The notes under the pieces: model-generated
What the model saw: only the letters and a program-made list of their open reading frames with translations
What the model was told of the DNA's origin: nothing
Database searches by the model: none
Made by a program: the position numbers and the translations under genes
Source: a virus
IMG/VR virus record: IMGVR_UViG_3300021142_001794
Span: 1 to 64,000 of that record
Length of the DNA: 64,000 bases
Strand: one strand, 5' to 3'
Shown: piece after piece, positions 1 through 8,353 of the stretch
Layout of the letters: every line of letters begins with the position of its first letter
How positions within the stretch are numbered: position 1 is the first letter of the stretch

Positions 1-11
1 GGGGGGGGGGG
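1..11. other. G homopolymer at window edge
   Basis: Eleven consecutive G in an otherwise AT-rich sequence, exactly at the first base. This is most easily read as a sequencing or assembly artefact at a contig end rather than a biological tract. Confidence 0.6.
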
Positions 12-36
12 TAAAAGCCTTATTTATAGTAATCAA

Positions 37-157
37 ATGTCATTATTCGGCGCAAAAGAAATAATAGGATTTGGGTCTAAAGATTTCAATGTTTGCGAAA
101 TTGATAGGAATAAAGCAAATGAAATTATAGTAAAAAATAATTATAGTAAAAAGTTTT
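37..157 (+). pseudogene. 5' fragment of mom-like DNA-modification gene
   Basis: The frame from ATG 37 reads about 40 codons and contains KANEIIVKNNYSKKF, then runs into the transposon left end. After removing the element and one copy of the 8-bp duplication, the frame continues exactly into the fragment at 4310-4754. The K-x-HYS-like block followed by HLGVY and the later PYPK block resemble the phage Mu Mom family, GNAT-like enzymes that make N6-methylcarbamoyl-adenine in phage DNA to block restriction. The family assignment is from recalled motifs. The gene is broken by the insertion and is unlikely to be functional. Confidence 0.6.
150..157. repeat. Target-site duplication, left copy
   Basis: AAAGTTTT lies immediately outside the left inverted repeat and is identical to 4310-4317. 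An 8-bp duplication is the usual size for the IS1595 family. Confidence 0.9.
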
Positions 158-182
158 GGCAATGATATACATCTTTACACTA
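158..182. repeat. Left terminal inverted repeat of the IS1595 element
   Basis: Starts GGCAATGATATAC and ends TTTACACTA. It matches the reverse complement of 4285-4309 at 23 of 25 positions. The inner ATCTTTACAC motif recurs directly repeated near 222-232, possibly as a second transposase-binding or promoter motif. Confidence 0.9.
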
Positions 183-245
183 TAAAATAAAAATAATTTG
201 TTTAATTAAATTTTTGAGCATATCTTTACACCATAATTAGAAGAT

Positions 246-1163
246 ATGATACCTGAATTTAAAAGCATTTTCGATTTAATCAAAGCGTTTCCTGACGAAC
301 AATCTTGTATAACCCACTTAGAAAACCTACGTTGGAACGGTAACGTTACTTCACCATTTGACGAAACATCCAAGGTTTACAAATGTGCAGGAAACAAATA
401 CAAGTGTAAAAATACGGGTAAATATTTTAACGTAAGGACTAACACCATATTCGACAATAGCAAGATACCATTACAAAAATGGTTCTTAGCCATTTATGTT
501 TTTTCTTCTCACAAAAAAGGTATTTCTTCACATCAACTTGCTAAGGATATTTCAGTAACTCAAAAATCTGCTTGGTTCTTATTGCACCGCTTGCGTTATG
601 CTTTTGAACACCCAAACTTCAAAGATACCCTAAGCAATACTGTTGAAATAGACGAAACATTTGTTGGGGGCGAAGCAAAGAATAAGCACTCCAACAAAAA
701 AGAAAGAAACGAAAGGGGCGGCACTATCCACACAAAAAAGCCTGTTTTAGGAATGAGGGAAAGGGATGGTAATGTGATTGCGCAAGTAGTTGAAAATAGG
801 AATAAAGAAACCATTATACCTATCATATACAATACAGTAGAAGCGGATAGTATTATAATGACTGATGAATATTCAGCCTATAAAGATTTATCCTTCGACT
901 ACACACATTTAACCGTCAATCACGGTGCTAAGGAGTATGTAAACCAAATGGCTCACACTAACGGTATTGAAAACTTTTGGTCTCATTTAAAGAGGGGTAT
1001 TGATGGTATATACCATTGGGTAAGTAAAGAACATTTGCAAAGCTACATTGATGAATTTACACTTCGTTTCAATACTCGTACATTTGGAACACAAGAAAGG
1101 TTCGATATGGTTCTTTCTGGTGTATCTGGCAAACGTTTGACTTATCAAAATCTAATAAAGTAA
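246..1163 (+). CDS. IS1595/ISXO2-like transposase
   Basis: DDE-type transposase of 305 aa that would move the enclosing element. Residues about 1-65 form a short zinc-ribbon-like N-terminus with C47 and C54 visible. The ISXO2 core follows, with acidic residues in VEIDETFVGG (D136), MTDEY (D207) and the NGIENFWSHLKRG block (N239-E242), the typical end of the catalytic core. Length is normal for the family and the frame is intact. The next gene starts 6 nt downstream, so the transposase and passengers are probably co-transcribed. Confidence is high for the family; activity is inferred from the clean target duplication. Confidence 0.93.
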   Translation: MIPEFKSIFDLIKAFPDEQSCITHLENLRWNGNVTSPFDETSKVYKCAGNKYKCKNTGKYFNVRTNTIFDNSKIPLQKWFLAIYVFSSHKKGISSHQLAKDISVTQKSAWFLLHRLRYAFEHPNFKDTLSNTVEIDETFVGGEAKNKHSNKKERNERGGTIHTKKPVLGMRERDGNVIAQVVENRNKETIIPIIYNTVEADSIIMTDEYSAYKDLSFDYTHLTVNHGAKEYVNQMAHTNGIENFWSHLKRGIDGIYHWVSKEHLQSYIDEFTLRFNTRTFGTQERFDMVLSGVSGKRLTYQNLIK

Positions 1164-1168
1164 TAGTT

Positions 1169-2263
1169 ATGGAAAAAGTATTAAAAGCAACACATCAAGG
1201 TGAACTACCCATTGGTAATATAAAACTGCCTTGCGCCGTTTTAGAAGATGGAACAAGGGTTATAAGTAAAAGTGCTGTTTTTAAGGCTTTTGGTAGAAGT
1301 AAAAGAGGTAGAAATATTGGCGAAGTAAGAGTGCCCAATATGCCCGCTTTTTTAGATGCAAATAACCTACAATCCTTTGTGGGAGAGGATTTGATAGGGG
1401 TGCTCAAACAAATAGATTACATAGGTAAAAATGATAAAACTTTATCAAGCGGATATAATGCCCTTATACTGCCATTAATATGTAAAGTATATCTTGATGC
1501 AAGGTCAACCATAAACGAGGTTACAAAAAAACCGTTTTTAGTAAAAAGTCAAGAACCATTAGCAAGAGCAAGTGAAATAGTATTGATAAGCCTTTCTAAA
1601 GTAGGTATAATTGCCTTAATTGATGAAGCAACAGGGTATCAATATACTAGAGAAAAGGATGAACTACAAAAGATATTACAAGCCTATATTTCACCCGAAT
1701 TGCTACCTTGGCAAAAAAGGTTTCCTGATGAATTTTACAAAGAAATATTTAGGCTTAATGGCTGGGATTATACAGTTTCAGGAATAAAGAAAAGACCGGG
1801 GATAATAGGCACTTGGACTAAAAATCTTGTTTACAACTTACTACCAAGTGGAGTTTTGCAAAAACTTGAAGATGTTACGCCAAAAAATGCGACAGGGAAG
1901 AAAATAGCAAAAATGCACCAAAGTCTTACATTAGATATAGGGGAACCTCATTTAGAGAAACAACTTATTTCTGTGATTACATTAATGAATATATCAAATG
2001 ATTGGAAAGAATTTGAAAAGCATTTTGTAAAGAAATTTTATAAGGAACTAATATCACTTCCACCTCAAAAAAGAGTAAAGACACAGCATAAAACATTAGA
2101 GCAAACAAGTTTATTTGATGGAGTTGATATTGACCTATTGTTTCCTAGAATAGAAGATGTTGTAGAAGGTAATAATGATAGTGAACCTATCAAAGAAATA
2201 GGGTTATTCGATAGTCAATTAAAAGGACTATTAAACGTACCACCACCCAATAAGGACAAATAA
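1169..2263 (+). CDS. P63C-domain protein (transposon passenger)
   Basis: The 364-aa protein shows the two recognisable parts of P63C proteins. The N-terminal ATHQGELPIGNIKLPCAVLEDG block is at residues 7-28 (quoted in part: LPCAVLEDGTRV). The P63C region lies at about 190-290, with FPDEFYKEIFRLNGW and the NATGKKIAKMHQ motif. The family is found on plasmids, phages and islands and has no established function. It sits between transposase and methyltransferase, so it travels with the element. The C-terminal 60 residues are acidic and variable. Confidence 0.85.
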   Translation: MEKVLKATHQGELPIGNIKLPCAVLEDGTRVISKSAVFKAFGRSKRGRNIGEVRVPNMPAFLDANNLQSFVGEDLIGVLKQIDYIGKNDKTLSSGYNALILPLICKVYLDARSTINEVTKKPFLVKSQEPLARASEIVLISLSKVGIIALIDEATGYQYTREKDELQKILQAYISPELLPWQKRFPDEFYKEIFRLNGWDYTVSGIKKRPGIIGTWTKNLVYNLLPSGVLQKLEDVTPKNATGKKIAKMHQSLTLDIGEPHLEKQLISVITLMNISNDWKEFEKHFVKKFYKELISLPPQKRVKTQHKTLEQTSLFDGVDIDLLFPRIEDVVEGNNDSEPIKEIGLFDSQLKGLLNVPPPNKDK

Positions 2264-2317
2264 TCACATTTTACATACAATGTAATTGATAGTGCCTACA
2301 TTTATATCCTAAATATT

Positions 2318-2527
2318 ATGGGTATGGATACAAAAGAACTTCTTAAAGCATTAAGGGAAGCAATAGAAGCTGAACTTTCTTTCGTGGAATATGCAGAAAC
2401 ACCTATTGTTTGGAATATGCTGCAAGATGAAGAAAGTAAGAAATTACTTATCAAAGAAATTGAGCGGCGTGTAATTAAACAGAAGGTTTATATATCTAGG
2501 GCAATAGTGCAAATAGATGACGAATAA
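2318..2527 (+). CDS. Hypothetical 69-aa transposon passenger
   Basis: Small acidic, probably all-helical protein with no family recognised. The start could equally be the second methionine, two codons in (MDTKELL). It lies between the P63C gene and the methyltransferase and could be an accessory or antitoxin-like partner, but nothing in the sequence shows this. Confidence 0.6.
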   Translation: MGMDTKELLKALREAIEAELSFVEYAETPIVWNMLQDEESKKLLIKEIERRVIKQKVYISRAIVQIDDE

Positions 2528-2608
2528 GACCCAAATCATTTGGATTAAAATACACACTACAATAATTAAATACAAAATGGATTAACATTGCATTTGTAAC
2601 TATACTGT

Positions 2609-4279
2609 ATGAATAAAAAAGAAAACAAACTATATTACGGCGATAATCTTGATGTGCTTAGGAAATACATAAAAGACGAAACGATAGACTTATGCTATAT
2701 AGACCCACCTTTCAATTCTAAAAGGAACTATAACCAAATTTACAATAACATAGGCAAGGAAGATAAGGCACAGGCACAAGCATTTGTTGATACTTGGACT
2801 TGGGATGACGAAGCAATAAAAGGATATTCAGAAATTACAAATAATGCTGGTGGGGTAAAATTTACTAAACAATGTATTGATTTAATTATTGGGTTAAAAA
2901 AGGTATTAGGAGAGGGTTCTTTAATGGCTTACTTGATAAGTATGACATTAAGGGTTAATGAAATATATAGGGTTTTGAAGCCTACTGGTAGTTTTTATCT
3001 TCATTGCGATTCAACGGCAAACCATTATTTGAAAATAATTATGGATACTATATTTTGCGTAAATAACGGAGAGTACCAAAGCGAAATTGTTTGGAGAAGA
3101 ACAACCGCTCACGGAAATGCAAAGCAAGGTTCAAAAAGATTTGAGGTTAATTTTGATACAATTTTCTTTTATACAAAAGGGGATGAGTATATTTTTAACA
3201 CCTCTTATATGCCCTTTAAAGAAGAGCAAATAGAAAAGCAATATAATAAGGTTGATTCACAAGGTCGTAAATACCGATATGTAACCCCAACTGCCGCAAA
3301 AGGAGGAGGAGATACGTCTTATGAATTTCACGGAGTAAAGCCTCCAAATGGTAGATATTGGGCTTATTCAAAAGCGAATATGGAAAAGTTTTACGAAGAG
3401 GGTAAATTATACTTTAGCAATACAGGACAGCCATATATCAAATATTATTTAGACGAAAGACCGGGTGTTGCCGTTATGTCATTTTGGGATGATGTTAAAC
3501 CAATGTCTCCAACATCTAGTGAAAGGTTAGGTTATCCAACTCAAAAGCCAGAGGCGTTGTTAGAAAGAATAATAAAGGCAAGTTCAAACGAAGGTGATAT
3601 TATTTTGGATGCTTATTGTGGTTGCGGGACTACTGTAGCAGTTGCACAGCAATTAAAACGTAAATGGATAGGTATAGATATAACATATCAGAGTATATCC
3701 CTTATTCTGAAAAGAGTAAAAGAGCATTTTGGCAATGAGGCGATTAAAAATATAGAGCTAAATGGCGTTCCAAAGGATATGGAATCAGCCATAGCACTTG
3801 CTCATAAAGAAGATGATAGGGTAAGAAAGGAATTTGAAAAGTGGGCAATACTTACTTATTCTGACAACAAAGCATTGATAAATGAAAAGAAAGGGGCTGA
3901 TGGTGGCATAGATGGCATTGCTTATATGCTTACAGGGAATGACGAGCATAAACAGGTTTTATTTTCTGTCAAATCTGGTTACGTTGGAAATAGTATGATT
4001 AGGGATTTTTGCCACGTTGTAAATAAAGAAGATGCCGCAATAGGAATATTTATAACGTTAGAAAAACCGACCGCACCAATGCTAAAAGAAGCAAAAGGTA
4101 TGGGTAAATATATAAACCCTCTGACACATCAAGAATATTCAAAAGTAGAGATAGTAACTATTGAAGAAATAATAAATGGTAAATTATTGAATTTGCCTCA
4201 CGCAATAGAAGTTGTAAAAAAAGCAGAAAAGAAAAAAGCGATTATTGATAACCCAATGGGATTAGACCTAGATATTTAA
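2609..4279 (+). CDS. DNA methyltransferase fused to Mrr-like nuclease domain
   Basis: The 556-aa protein begins with a beta-class N4/N6 DNA methyltransferase. The catalytic DPPF is at residues 32-35 and precedes the AdoMet-binding motif [11 protein letters not shown] near residue 332, the order typical of the beta class. Residues about 405-520 look like an Mrr-type PD-(D/E)XK domain: ADGGIDG near 430 and a downstream FSVKSG, then an IRDF helix. One polypeptide may therefore modify and cut DNA, or use the second domain only for recognition. It is the last gene of the transposon, ending just inside the right inverted repeat. Whether the nuclease is active is unknown. Confidence 0.87.
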   Translation: MNKKENKLYYGDNLDVLRKYIKDETIDLCYIDPPFNSKRNYNQIYNNIGKEDKAQAQAFVDTWTWDDEAIKGYSEITNNAGGVKFTKQCIDLIIGLKKVLGEGSLMAYLISMTLRVNEIYRVLKPTGSFYLHCDSTANHYLKIIMDTIFCVNNGEYQSEIVWRRTTAHGNAKQGSKRFEVNFDTIFFYTKGDEYIFNTSYMPFKEEQIEKQYNKVDSQGRKYRYVTPTAAKGGGDTSYEFHGVKPPNGRYWAYSKANMEKFYEEGKLYFSNTGQPYIKYYLDERPGVAVMSFWDDVKPMSPTSSERLGYPTQKPEALLERIIKASSNEGDIILDAYCGCGTTVAVAQQLKRKWIGIDITYQSISLILKRVKEHFGNEAIKNIELNGVPKDMESAIALAHKEDDRVRKEFEKWAILTYSDNKALINEKKGADGGIDGIAYMLTGNDEHKQVLFSVKSGYVGNSMIRDFCHVVNKEDAAIGIFITLEKPTAPMLKEAKGMGKYINPLTHQEYSKVEIVTIEEIINGKLLNLPHAIEVVKKAEKKKAIIDNPMGLDLDI

Positions 4280-4284
4280 CAACC

Positions 4285-4309
4285 TAGTGTAAACAAGTAT
4301 ATCATTGCC
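4285..4309. repeat. Right terminal inverted repeat of the IS1595 element
   Basis: The reverse complement begins GGCAATGATATAC and matches 158-182 with two mismatches. The bordering 8 bases at 4310-4317 repeat 150-157 exactly. Confidence 0.9.
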
Positions 4310-4317
4310 AAAGTTTT
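4310..4317. repeat. Target-site duplication, right copy
   Basis: AAAGTTTT, identical to 150-157 and directly adjoining the right inverted repeat. Confidence 0.9.
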
Positions 4318-4754
4318 ATAATGCTACTTATATTCATTTAGGTGTTTATATGAATGGTGTATTAATAGGGATATTGCAGTATGGCTATGCTATGAATCCC
4401 GCAAGTTGTGGTTCCGTTGTAAAAGATACCGCTATGGATGAATATTTAGAATTAAGATGTGGCGGGTTTGGTATAGTGTATCAATCCGCAAATTTTGAAT
4501 ATTATGGGGAACACACATCGGACTTTTATGAGCTTGATGGGGAGGTATTTCATAAGATACAGTTTACGGTTACACCGAAGGATAAAAGATATAAAGCTGT
4601 AAAACATTTAATTGATAGAAAAAACGAAGCTATTATACATAAATTAAGGCAATTTAGATACATTTATTTTATCAATCAGAAAAGCAAAAAAAACGTATTA
4701 CTTAAAAAAATGCCATATCCTAAGCATTATAATAATATACTTGCGGAAAGTTGA
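4310..4754 (+). pseudogene. 3' fragment of mom-like DNA-modification gene
   Basis: Continues the frame of 37-157 across the insertion. It reads FYNATYIHLGVYMNGVL, then ILQYGYAMNP, GIVYQSANFEYYGEH, RYIYFINQKSKKN and MPYPKHY, all resembling the order of blocks in Mom-like proteins. The block between DEYLEL and RCGGFGIVYQ is abruptly short. As I recall the family, about 35-40 residues with a conserved N-R...S-E-S...F-A-D stretch belong there, so an in-frame deletion is suspected as well as the transposon. A TTG at 4305 could start a short product, but this is most likely a dead gene. Confidence 0.6.
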
Positions 4755-4831
4755 GTAATTGAAACCCATACTATTACATACGCACTATTTAGCAAATAGG
4801 CTTAGTCACCTGACTAATTAACTTTCCGTAG

Positions 4832-4918
4832 TGAAGGCAGAATGAATCGAACATTCGCAGCCGAAGCAATTGATTTACAGTCAATCGTAACTAACCAACA
4901 GTTAACCTTACCACCTTA
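4832..4918 (-). tRNA. tRNA-Tyr (GTA)
   Basis: On - the anticodon stem ATTGA/TCAAT encloses loop CTGTAAA, giving anticodon GTA. A long variable arm follows, as expected for bacterial tRNA-Tyr, then a T arm GAATG/CATTC with loop TTCGATT. The acceptor arm pairs except at the terminal position. It is 87 nt long and is the third tRNA of a three-gene cluster. Confidence 0.88.
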
Positions 4919-4920
4919 TG

Positions 4921-4991
4921 CACGAACAATAGGACTCGAACCTATACCTTTGGTTTTGGAGACCAAAATACTACCATTATACTATGTAGGT
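4921..4991 (-). tRNA. tRNA-Trp (CCA)
   Basis: Anticodon stem TTGGT/ACCAA with loop CTCCAAA gives CCA. T arm ATAGG/CCTAT has loop TTCGAGT, and the D loop is short with AATGGTA. The acceptor stem has two internal mismatches, so the tRNA may be weak or slightly decayed. It is only a few bases from its neighbours on both sides. Confidence 0.78.
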
Positions 4992-4996
4992 GTGTG

Positions 4997-5069
4997 CGTC
5001 AAAGATTGGGGTCGAACCAATATCTACCGATTTTCAGTCGGCTGCATAGACCAGCTTTGCTACTTTGAC
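4997..5069 (-). tRNA. tRNA-Phe (GAA)
   Basis: Acceptor GTCAAAG pairs fully with CTTTGAC. Anticodon stem GCCGA/TCGGT encloses CTGAAAA, giving GAA. T arm is ATTGG/CCAAT. It is 73 nt long and the first gene of the - strand tRNA cluster. Confidence 0.88.
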
Positions 5070-5073
5070 TAAA

Positions 5074-5107
5074 ACAAAAAACCCGATTAGAAATTAATCC
5101 AATCGGG
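5074..5107 (-). terminator. Rho-independent terminator on -
   Basis: On - a 7-bp stem CCCGATT/AATCGGG with a 12-nt loop is followed by TTTTTTGTTTT. It lies between the promoter at 5204-5211 and the tRNA-Phe gene, so it ends a short leader transcript or attenuates entry into the tRNA cluster. Confidence 0.65.
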
Positions 5108-5197
5108 CTACAATATCTTTACTAAAGTTATCACATGATAGTCCGATTGGTAATTTTATACCAACTAAACGAACTGCAATATGACTTATTTAATTTC
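5082..5197 (-). ncRNA. Possible short RNA between promoter and terminator
   Basis: A -7 box TATATTTG at 5204-5211 on - and the terminator at 5074-5107 would define an RNA of about 115 nt with no gene beyond a 22-codon frame. It could be a small RNA, a tRNA-cluster leader or part of the 3' end of the upstream operon. Evidence is only the pair of signals. Confidence 0.3.
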
Positions 5198-5203
5198 ATA
5201 ATG

Positions 5204-5211
5204 CAAATATA
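5204..5211 (-). promoter_or_regulatory. Bacteroidetes-type -7 box
   Basis: TATATTTG on - matches TAnnTTTG, upstream of the tRNA cluster. No clear -33 TTTG at the ideal 19-bp distance was seen. Confidence 0.45.
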
Positions 5212-5236
5212 TAGCAACAATATCAAACAGAAAAAT

Positions 5237-5641
5237 TTATTTCAACTGATTATCTATATCCCTATAATTAATAGGTGTGTATTCATAAACCTTCCAGCCT
5301 AATGAAGTTGCAAGGTTTACCTTCTCTCTATCTTTGGAATAGCCGCCGACTGTTGTATGCCTACTCTTTGTACTAAAGATACCATTATATTCAAATACCA
5401 GCATTAATTCTTTAATAGCCCAATCGAATCTAAACTTACGGGCTTCATGGAAACGATGTTCCCTAAGTAGCTTATAGCCGTTTTTATTGCAGTATTCAGT
5501 CAACACTTGCTCTATATAGGACTTGTATTTACATAGTTTTTTAGGCTGCTTAACCTTCTTTAAAGGCTTATCTAGTAAAGGCTGATTAATAGCCGCTACT
5601 GCGCTTGATTTTAGTAATATCTGGAGTTGGGTGGTGGTCAT
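5237..5641 (-). CDS. PD-(D/E)XK-like phage endonuclease
   Basis: The 134-aa protein has RFDWAI followed by LVFEYNGI, then RHTTVGGYSKDREK and LGWKVYEYTP. This is the layout of small phage nucleases of the VSR/DUF559/VRR-NUC type, in which D and E bind metal and the later K/R helix completes the site. Expected roles are resolution of branched DNA or repair during replication. It is the last gene of the - replication operon, directly after the DnaA-like gene. The exact subfamily was not determined. Confidence 0.68.
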   Translation of the reverse strand: MTTTQLQILLKSSAVAAINQPLLDKPLKKVKQPKKLCKYKSYIEQVLTEYCNKNGYKLLREHRFHEARKFRFDWAIKELMLVFEYNGIFSTKSRHTTVGGYSKDREKVNLATSLGWKVYEYTPINYRDIDNQLK

Positions 5642-5657
5642 GTTAGAAAAGGGATTG

Positions 5658-6116
5658 TTAATTGATACTCACTTTAGCTTTCAACCTTTCAATTTTACTC
5701 TTTAGGTTTTTATTTTCTTCACGCAACTTTTTATTGGCTTTCTTCTGTTTTGCATATTCTACCTTTAACCTATCAAGCTGCTGAATAACATCTTCCAAAT
5801 CGAAACTATTTAAAGAATCCAACTCAAAATGTGATTTCAACGCCTCTAAATCATTGATAATAACCGGGTCTTCAATATCAATTAATGAAGTAACTAAATC
5901 TTTACTATGTATAACGGTCGAGTGGTCTCTATTGCCTATTGTCTTACCTAAATCATTACATGAAAAACGGTAATAAATTCGCCCTACATAGCAATAATAC
6001 TGCCTAATTTTAACCAATTCCCTTTTTCTGCAATTCCCTTTTATTTCCGATAAATTAGCATCCATCAAGGTACAAATCTCTTTAAGTAGTTGTTCTGTCG
6101 TTGTGATAAATTTCAT
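5658..6116 (-). CDS. DnaA domain IV-like origin-binding protein with coiled coil
   Basis: The 152-aa protein carries, at residues about 30-75, RKRELVKIRQYYCYV followed by the DnaA signature IGNRDHSTVIH, the helix-turn-helix that reads DnaA boxes. The ATPase domains of DnaA are absent. Residues about 105-150 are a lysine/glutamate-rich coiled coil. It lies between the primase-helicase and a nuclease, so it may recognise the phage origin or redirect host replication proteins. The similarity is visible in sequence; the role is inferred. Confidence 0.8.
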   Translation of the reverse strand: MKFITTTEQLLKEICTLMDANLSEIKGNCRKRELVKIRQYYCYVGRIYYRFSCNDLGKTIGNRDHSTVIHSKDLVTSLIDIEDPVIINDLEALKSHFELDSLNSFDLEDVIQQLDRLKVEYAKQKKANKKLREENKNLKSKIERLKAKVSIN

Positions 6117-6138
6117 AATACTATTTTTAAAGTGTCAA

Positions 6139-8097
6139 TTAAAATGGCGGAATTTCGTCCGATAAATCCTGTATAAAAAATTTACCTTGTTCTAAATCCT
6201 TATCTGGTACGCTATAATATTCTTTTGCTGTCATAGGTTTATTAGCTTCTGTTGTAGCGTATTGGCTAAGGTATTGCCTTGTTTGGGTATCGTAGTAAAA
6301 TTGTCTGATACCTACTTTTCCCAACCAATAGAATTTTACTTTTTGAATATGTATTTCCGTGATACCCGTGTCAAAATGTCTGTAAATACTTAACCCATTA
6401 TGCGCTTTGTTCGCAAAATGCACTGAACCGCTAATATTCTGCAATGTAGGCACTTCATATAATCCGTTTGCATTTTTTGGCATCTTGGTCGGGTGGGCAA
6501 CTAAAAATACATGAAGATTATATTTTTTAGCGAAAGAAGTAATCTTGCTAAGGAACAAACTTACATAATTTGTTTCTGGCATACCATTAGGAACATTGTG
6601 TTCAAAACAGTTATAAGGGGAAAGAACAACTACGTTTATTCCATATCTAAAAACCATTTCTACACACTTTTGTAAAACAGATTCAATCTTGGTATCGATA
6701 GCATCTACATTTATAAACTTAAAATAATCTTTAACAAATACAAGACCTTCATCAAATTGAGTTAAGTCCATCCTATTTTTAGGATTCTTTCTAAAATCAA
6801 ATGCTTTACGGGTTCGCTTTTCTAAAATCTTACTTGCGGTAATTTCTGTGTTTTCTTCAAATTGGCATATAGCTGTTTTCCATCCATATTTTTCAGCTAA
6901 ACCTACGCAAATATTATTTACTACTTCATCCTTGCCATGCCCATTTATCCCAGTTACAACTGTTAATTGTTGCGGAATAAAGGTAAGATAACCTTCTTTG
7001 TCATCATTGGTATAATCTAGCATCCCAGATTCAGCACCTTTAGGATAACCATTTAGGTAATAATCGGTAAGCAATGGCTTAATATCATCCATCGTGCTTT
7101 CACCTTCCAAAGGATACAACTTAGCATTGTTCTTTAAGTCTAATACCGCCTGTTTGCCAAGATATACCAAAACCTCATTTGGGTCTTTACAAGGTTTATA
7201 ACCAGTTACTTCACCTTCTTCATTACAGATAGGAACTATTAAATCAGTAGGATATTGCGCTATGTAGCATCGTTCCTTACCTAATCTCCTACTTAGTTCT
7301 TCGCACAATCTACGCCCTGCATCATCATTATCGGTACAAATGTAGATTCGTTTCTTGCACTCAAAGTATTCGTAGCAGTTATCTAAATACTCCAGCTTTA
7401 CATTGCCTTTTACATTTGCACCATTTGGAACGGACACCGCCGTATATTCGCCACATTCGTAAAAAGTGTGCGCCTCCTCTTCGCCTTCGCAAATTAGGCA
7501 CTCTTCTGTACCTTCAATGGCGTCTATATTATAGAATATTAGCTTTGCATCTTTAGCTAATTTAAAGTCTTTGTTTGCACCCCTAAACTTAATATTGACA
7601 AGTTCCCCGTTCTGATAGTAGTTATAATTAATAGTTGTAATTTCACGCTTCGCCTTTGGCATCCATTCGATAGACTGTGTCACGTTAAACCTAAGAAGTG
7701 TGTTATTGCTTATATGCCTTTTTTTCTCATAGCGTTCAATTATCTGTGGGCTTAATTTTTCAAGTCGTGGTACAGGTTTTTCATATTGCTTTTTACTTTC
7801 ATTCATTATCTCGTCCACATTGATATTGTACTTTGCCGCCAACAACTTTACCGATTCTATAAATGTGATTTTTTTGTGTTCTTTAATAAAATCTATTGCA
7901 TCCCCAGACACGCCGCACCCAAAACATTTGTAAAAATTTCCCGATGGATTAACTTTAAAACTAGGGGTTTTTTCGTTATGGAACGGACACAAACCAACAT
8001 AATCAGCACCTTCTTTTTTAAGATTGATATATTCGCTTATTACATCGTAAACACTTGCCCTATCCTTAACCGCTTGAATCGTTCTTGCACTTATCAT
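6139..8097 (-). CDS. Primase-helicase, T7 gp4-like fusion
   Basis: The 652-aa protein starts with a CHC2 zinc finger (C37, H40, C58, C61). A Toprim domain follows, with the catalytic E in LICEGEEE (about 204) and TDNDD (256-258). A DnaB-like RecA-fold helicase lies at about 370-600. It would synthesise primers and unwind DNA at the phage fork. The P-loop reads GINGHGKD at 383-390, with D where S or T normally binds magnesium. Its start overlaps the preceding 82-aa gene by 4 nt, indicating translational coupling. Confidence 0.93.
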   Translation of the reverse strand: MISARTIQAVKDRASVYDVISEYINLKKEGADYVGLCPFHNEKTPSFKVNPSGNFYKCFGCGVSGDAIDFIKEHKKITFIESVKLLAAKYNINVDEIMNESKKQYEKPVPRLEKLSPQIIERYEKKRHISNNTLLRFNVTQSIEWMPKAKREITTINYNYYQNGELVNIKFRGANKDFKLAKDAKLIFYNIDAIEGTEECLICEGEEEAHTFYECGEYTAVSVPNGANVKGNVKLEYLDNCYEYFECKKRIYICTDNDDAGRRLCEELSRRLGKERCYIAQYPTDLIVPICNEEGEVTGYKPCKDPNEVLVYLGKQAVLDLKNNAKLYPLEGESTMDDIKPLLTDYYLNGYPKGAESGMLDYTNDDKEGYLTFIPQQLTVVTGINGHGKDEVVNNICVGLAEKYGWKTAICQFEENTEITASKILEKRTRKAFDFRKNPKNRMDLTQFDEGLVFVKDYFKFINVDAIDTKIESVLQKCVEMVFRYGINVVVLSPYNCFEHNVPNGMPETNYVSLFLSKITSFAKKYNLHVFLVAHPTKMPKNANGLYEVPTLQNISGSVHFANKAHNGLSIYRHFDTGITEIHIQKVKFYWLGKVGIRQFYYDTQTRQYLSQYATTEANKPMTAKEYYSVPDKDLEQGKFFIQDLSDEIPPF

Positions 8098-8342
8098 ATT
8101 ACGAGCTTTCTTTCATTTGCCATTGTCGTCTTATTGTTCCATCCTGATATATACCTACTTGCTAATGGAGTGAAGTTTACTATTGGAGAGCCTTTAAAAA
8201 ACCATCCAGTTACTTCATTGTTTTCGTAAAATTTAATGGCTTGTTGTTCCGTTCCGCCTAATGACCTAAACACTTCTTTTACCTTGTCTAATGTTGGGAT
8301 ATTTGGTTTCCTAAATAAATTGCTGTGAGATAAGTCGTACAT
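8094..8342 (-). CDS. Hypothetical 82-aa protein upstream of primase
   Basis: No family recognised. The protein has a helical N-terminal half (IPTLDKVKEVFRSL) and a C-terminus with IVNFTPLASRYISGW. Its stop overlaps the primase-helicase start (ATGA-type overlap), so the two are translated together and may act together in replication. Confidence 0.65.
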   Translation of the reverse strand: MYDLSHSNLFRKPNIPTLDKVKEVFRSLGGTEQQAIKFYENNEVTGWFFKGSPIVNFTPLASRYISGWNNKTTMANERKLVI

Positions 8343-8353
8343 AATAAAAGAGG

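Larger units (their letters stand above)
158..4309 (+). mobile_element. IS1595-type transposon with restriction-modification-like passengers
   Basis: The 4152-bp element is bounded by 25-bp terminal inverted repeats (23 of 25 identical, outermost bases GGCAATGATATAC) and a perfect 8-bp target duplication. Inside, all on +, are an ISXO2-type transposase, a P63C-domain protein, a 69-aa protein and a 556-aa methyltransferase with a C-terminal nuclease-like domain. IS1595-family elements that carry passenger genes are known as transporter IS (tIS). The intact ends and perfect duplication indicate a recent insertion, into the mom-like gene of the phage. Confidence 0.92.

Noticed and set aside
4842-5072. 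76-aa frame on + across the tRNA cluster
   Set aside because: It is antisense to three tRNA genes on - and has no coding features.
5111-5190. tRNA-like D-arm (GTTTAGTTGGTATAA) on - before the terminator
   Set aside because: No consistent anticodon and T arm could be paired, so at most a remnant.
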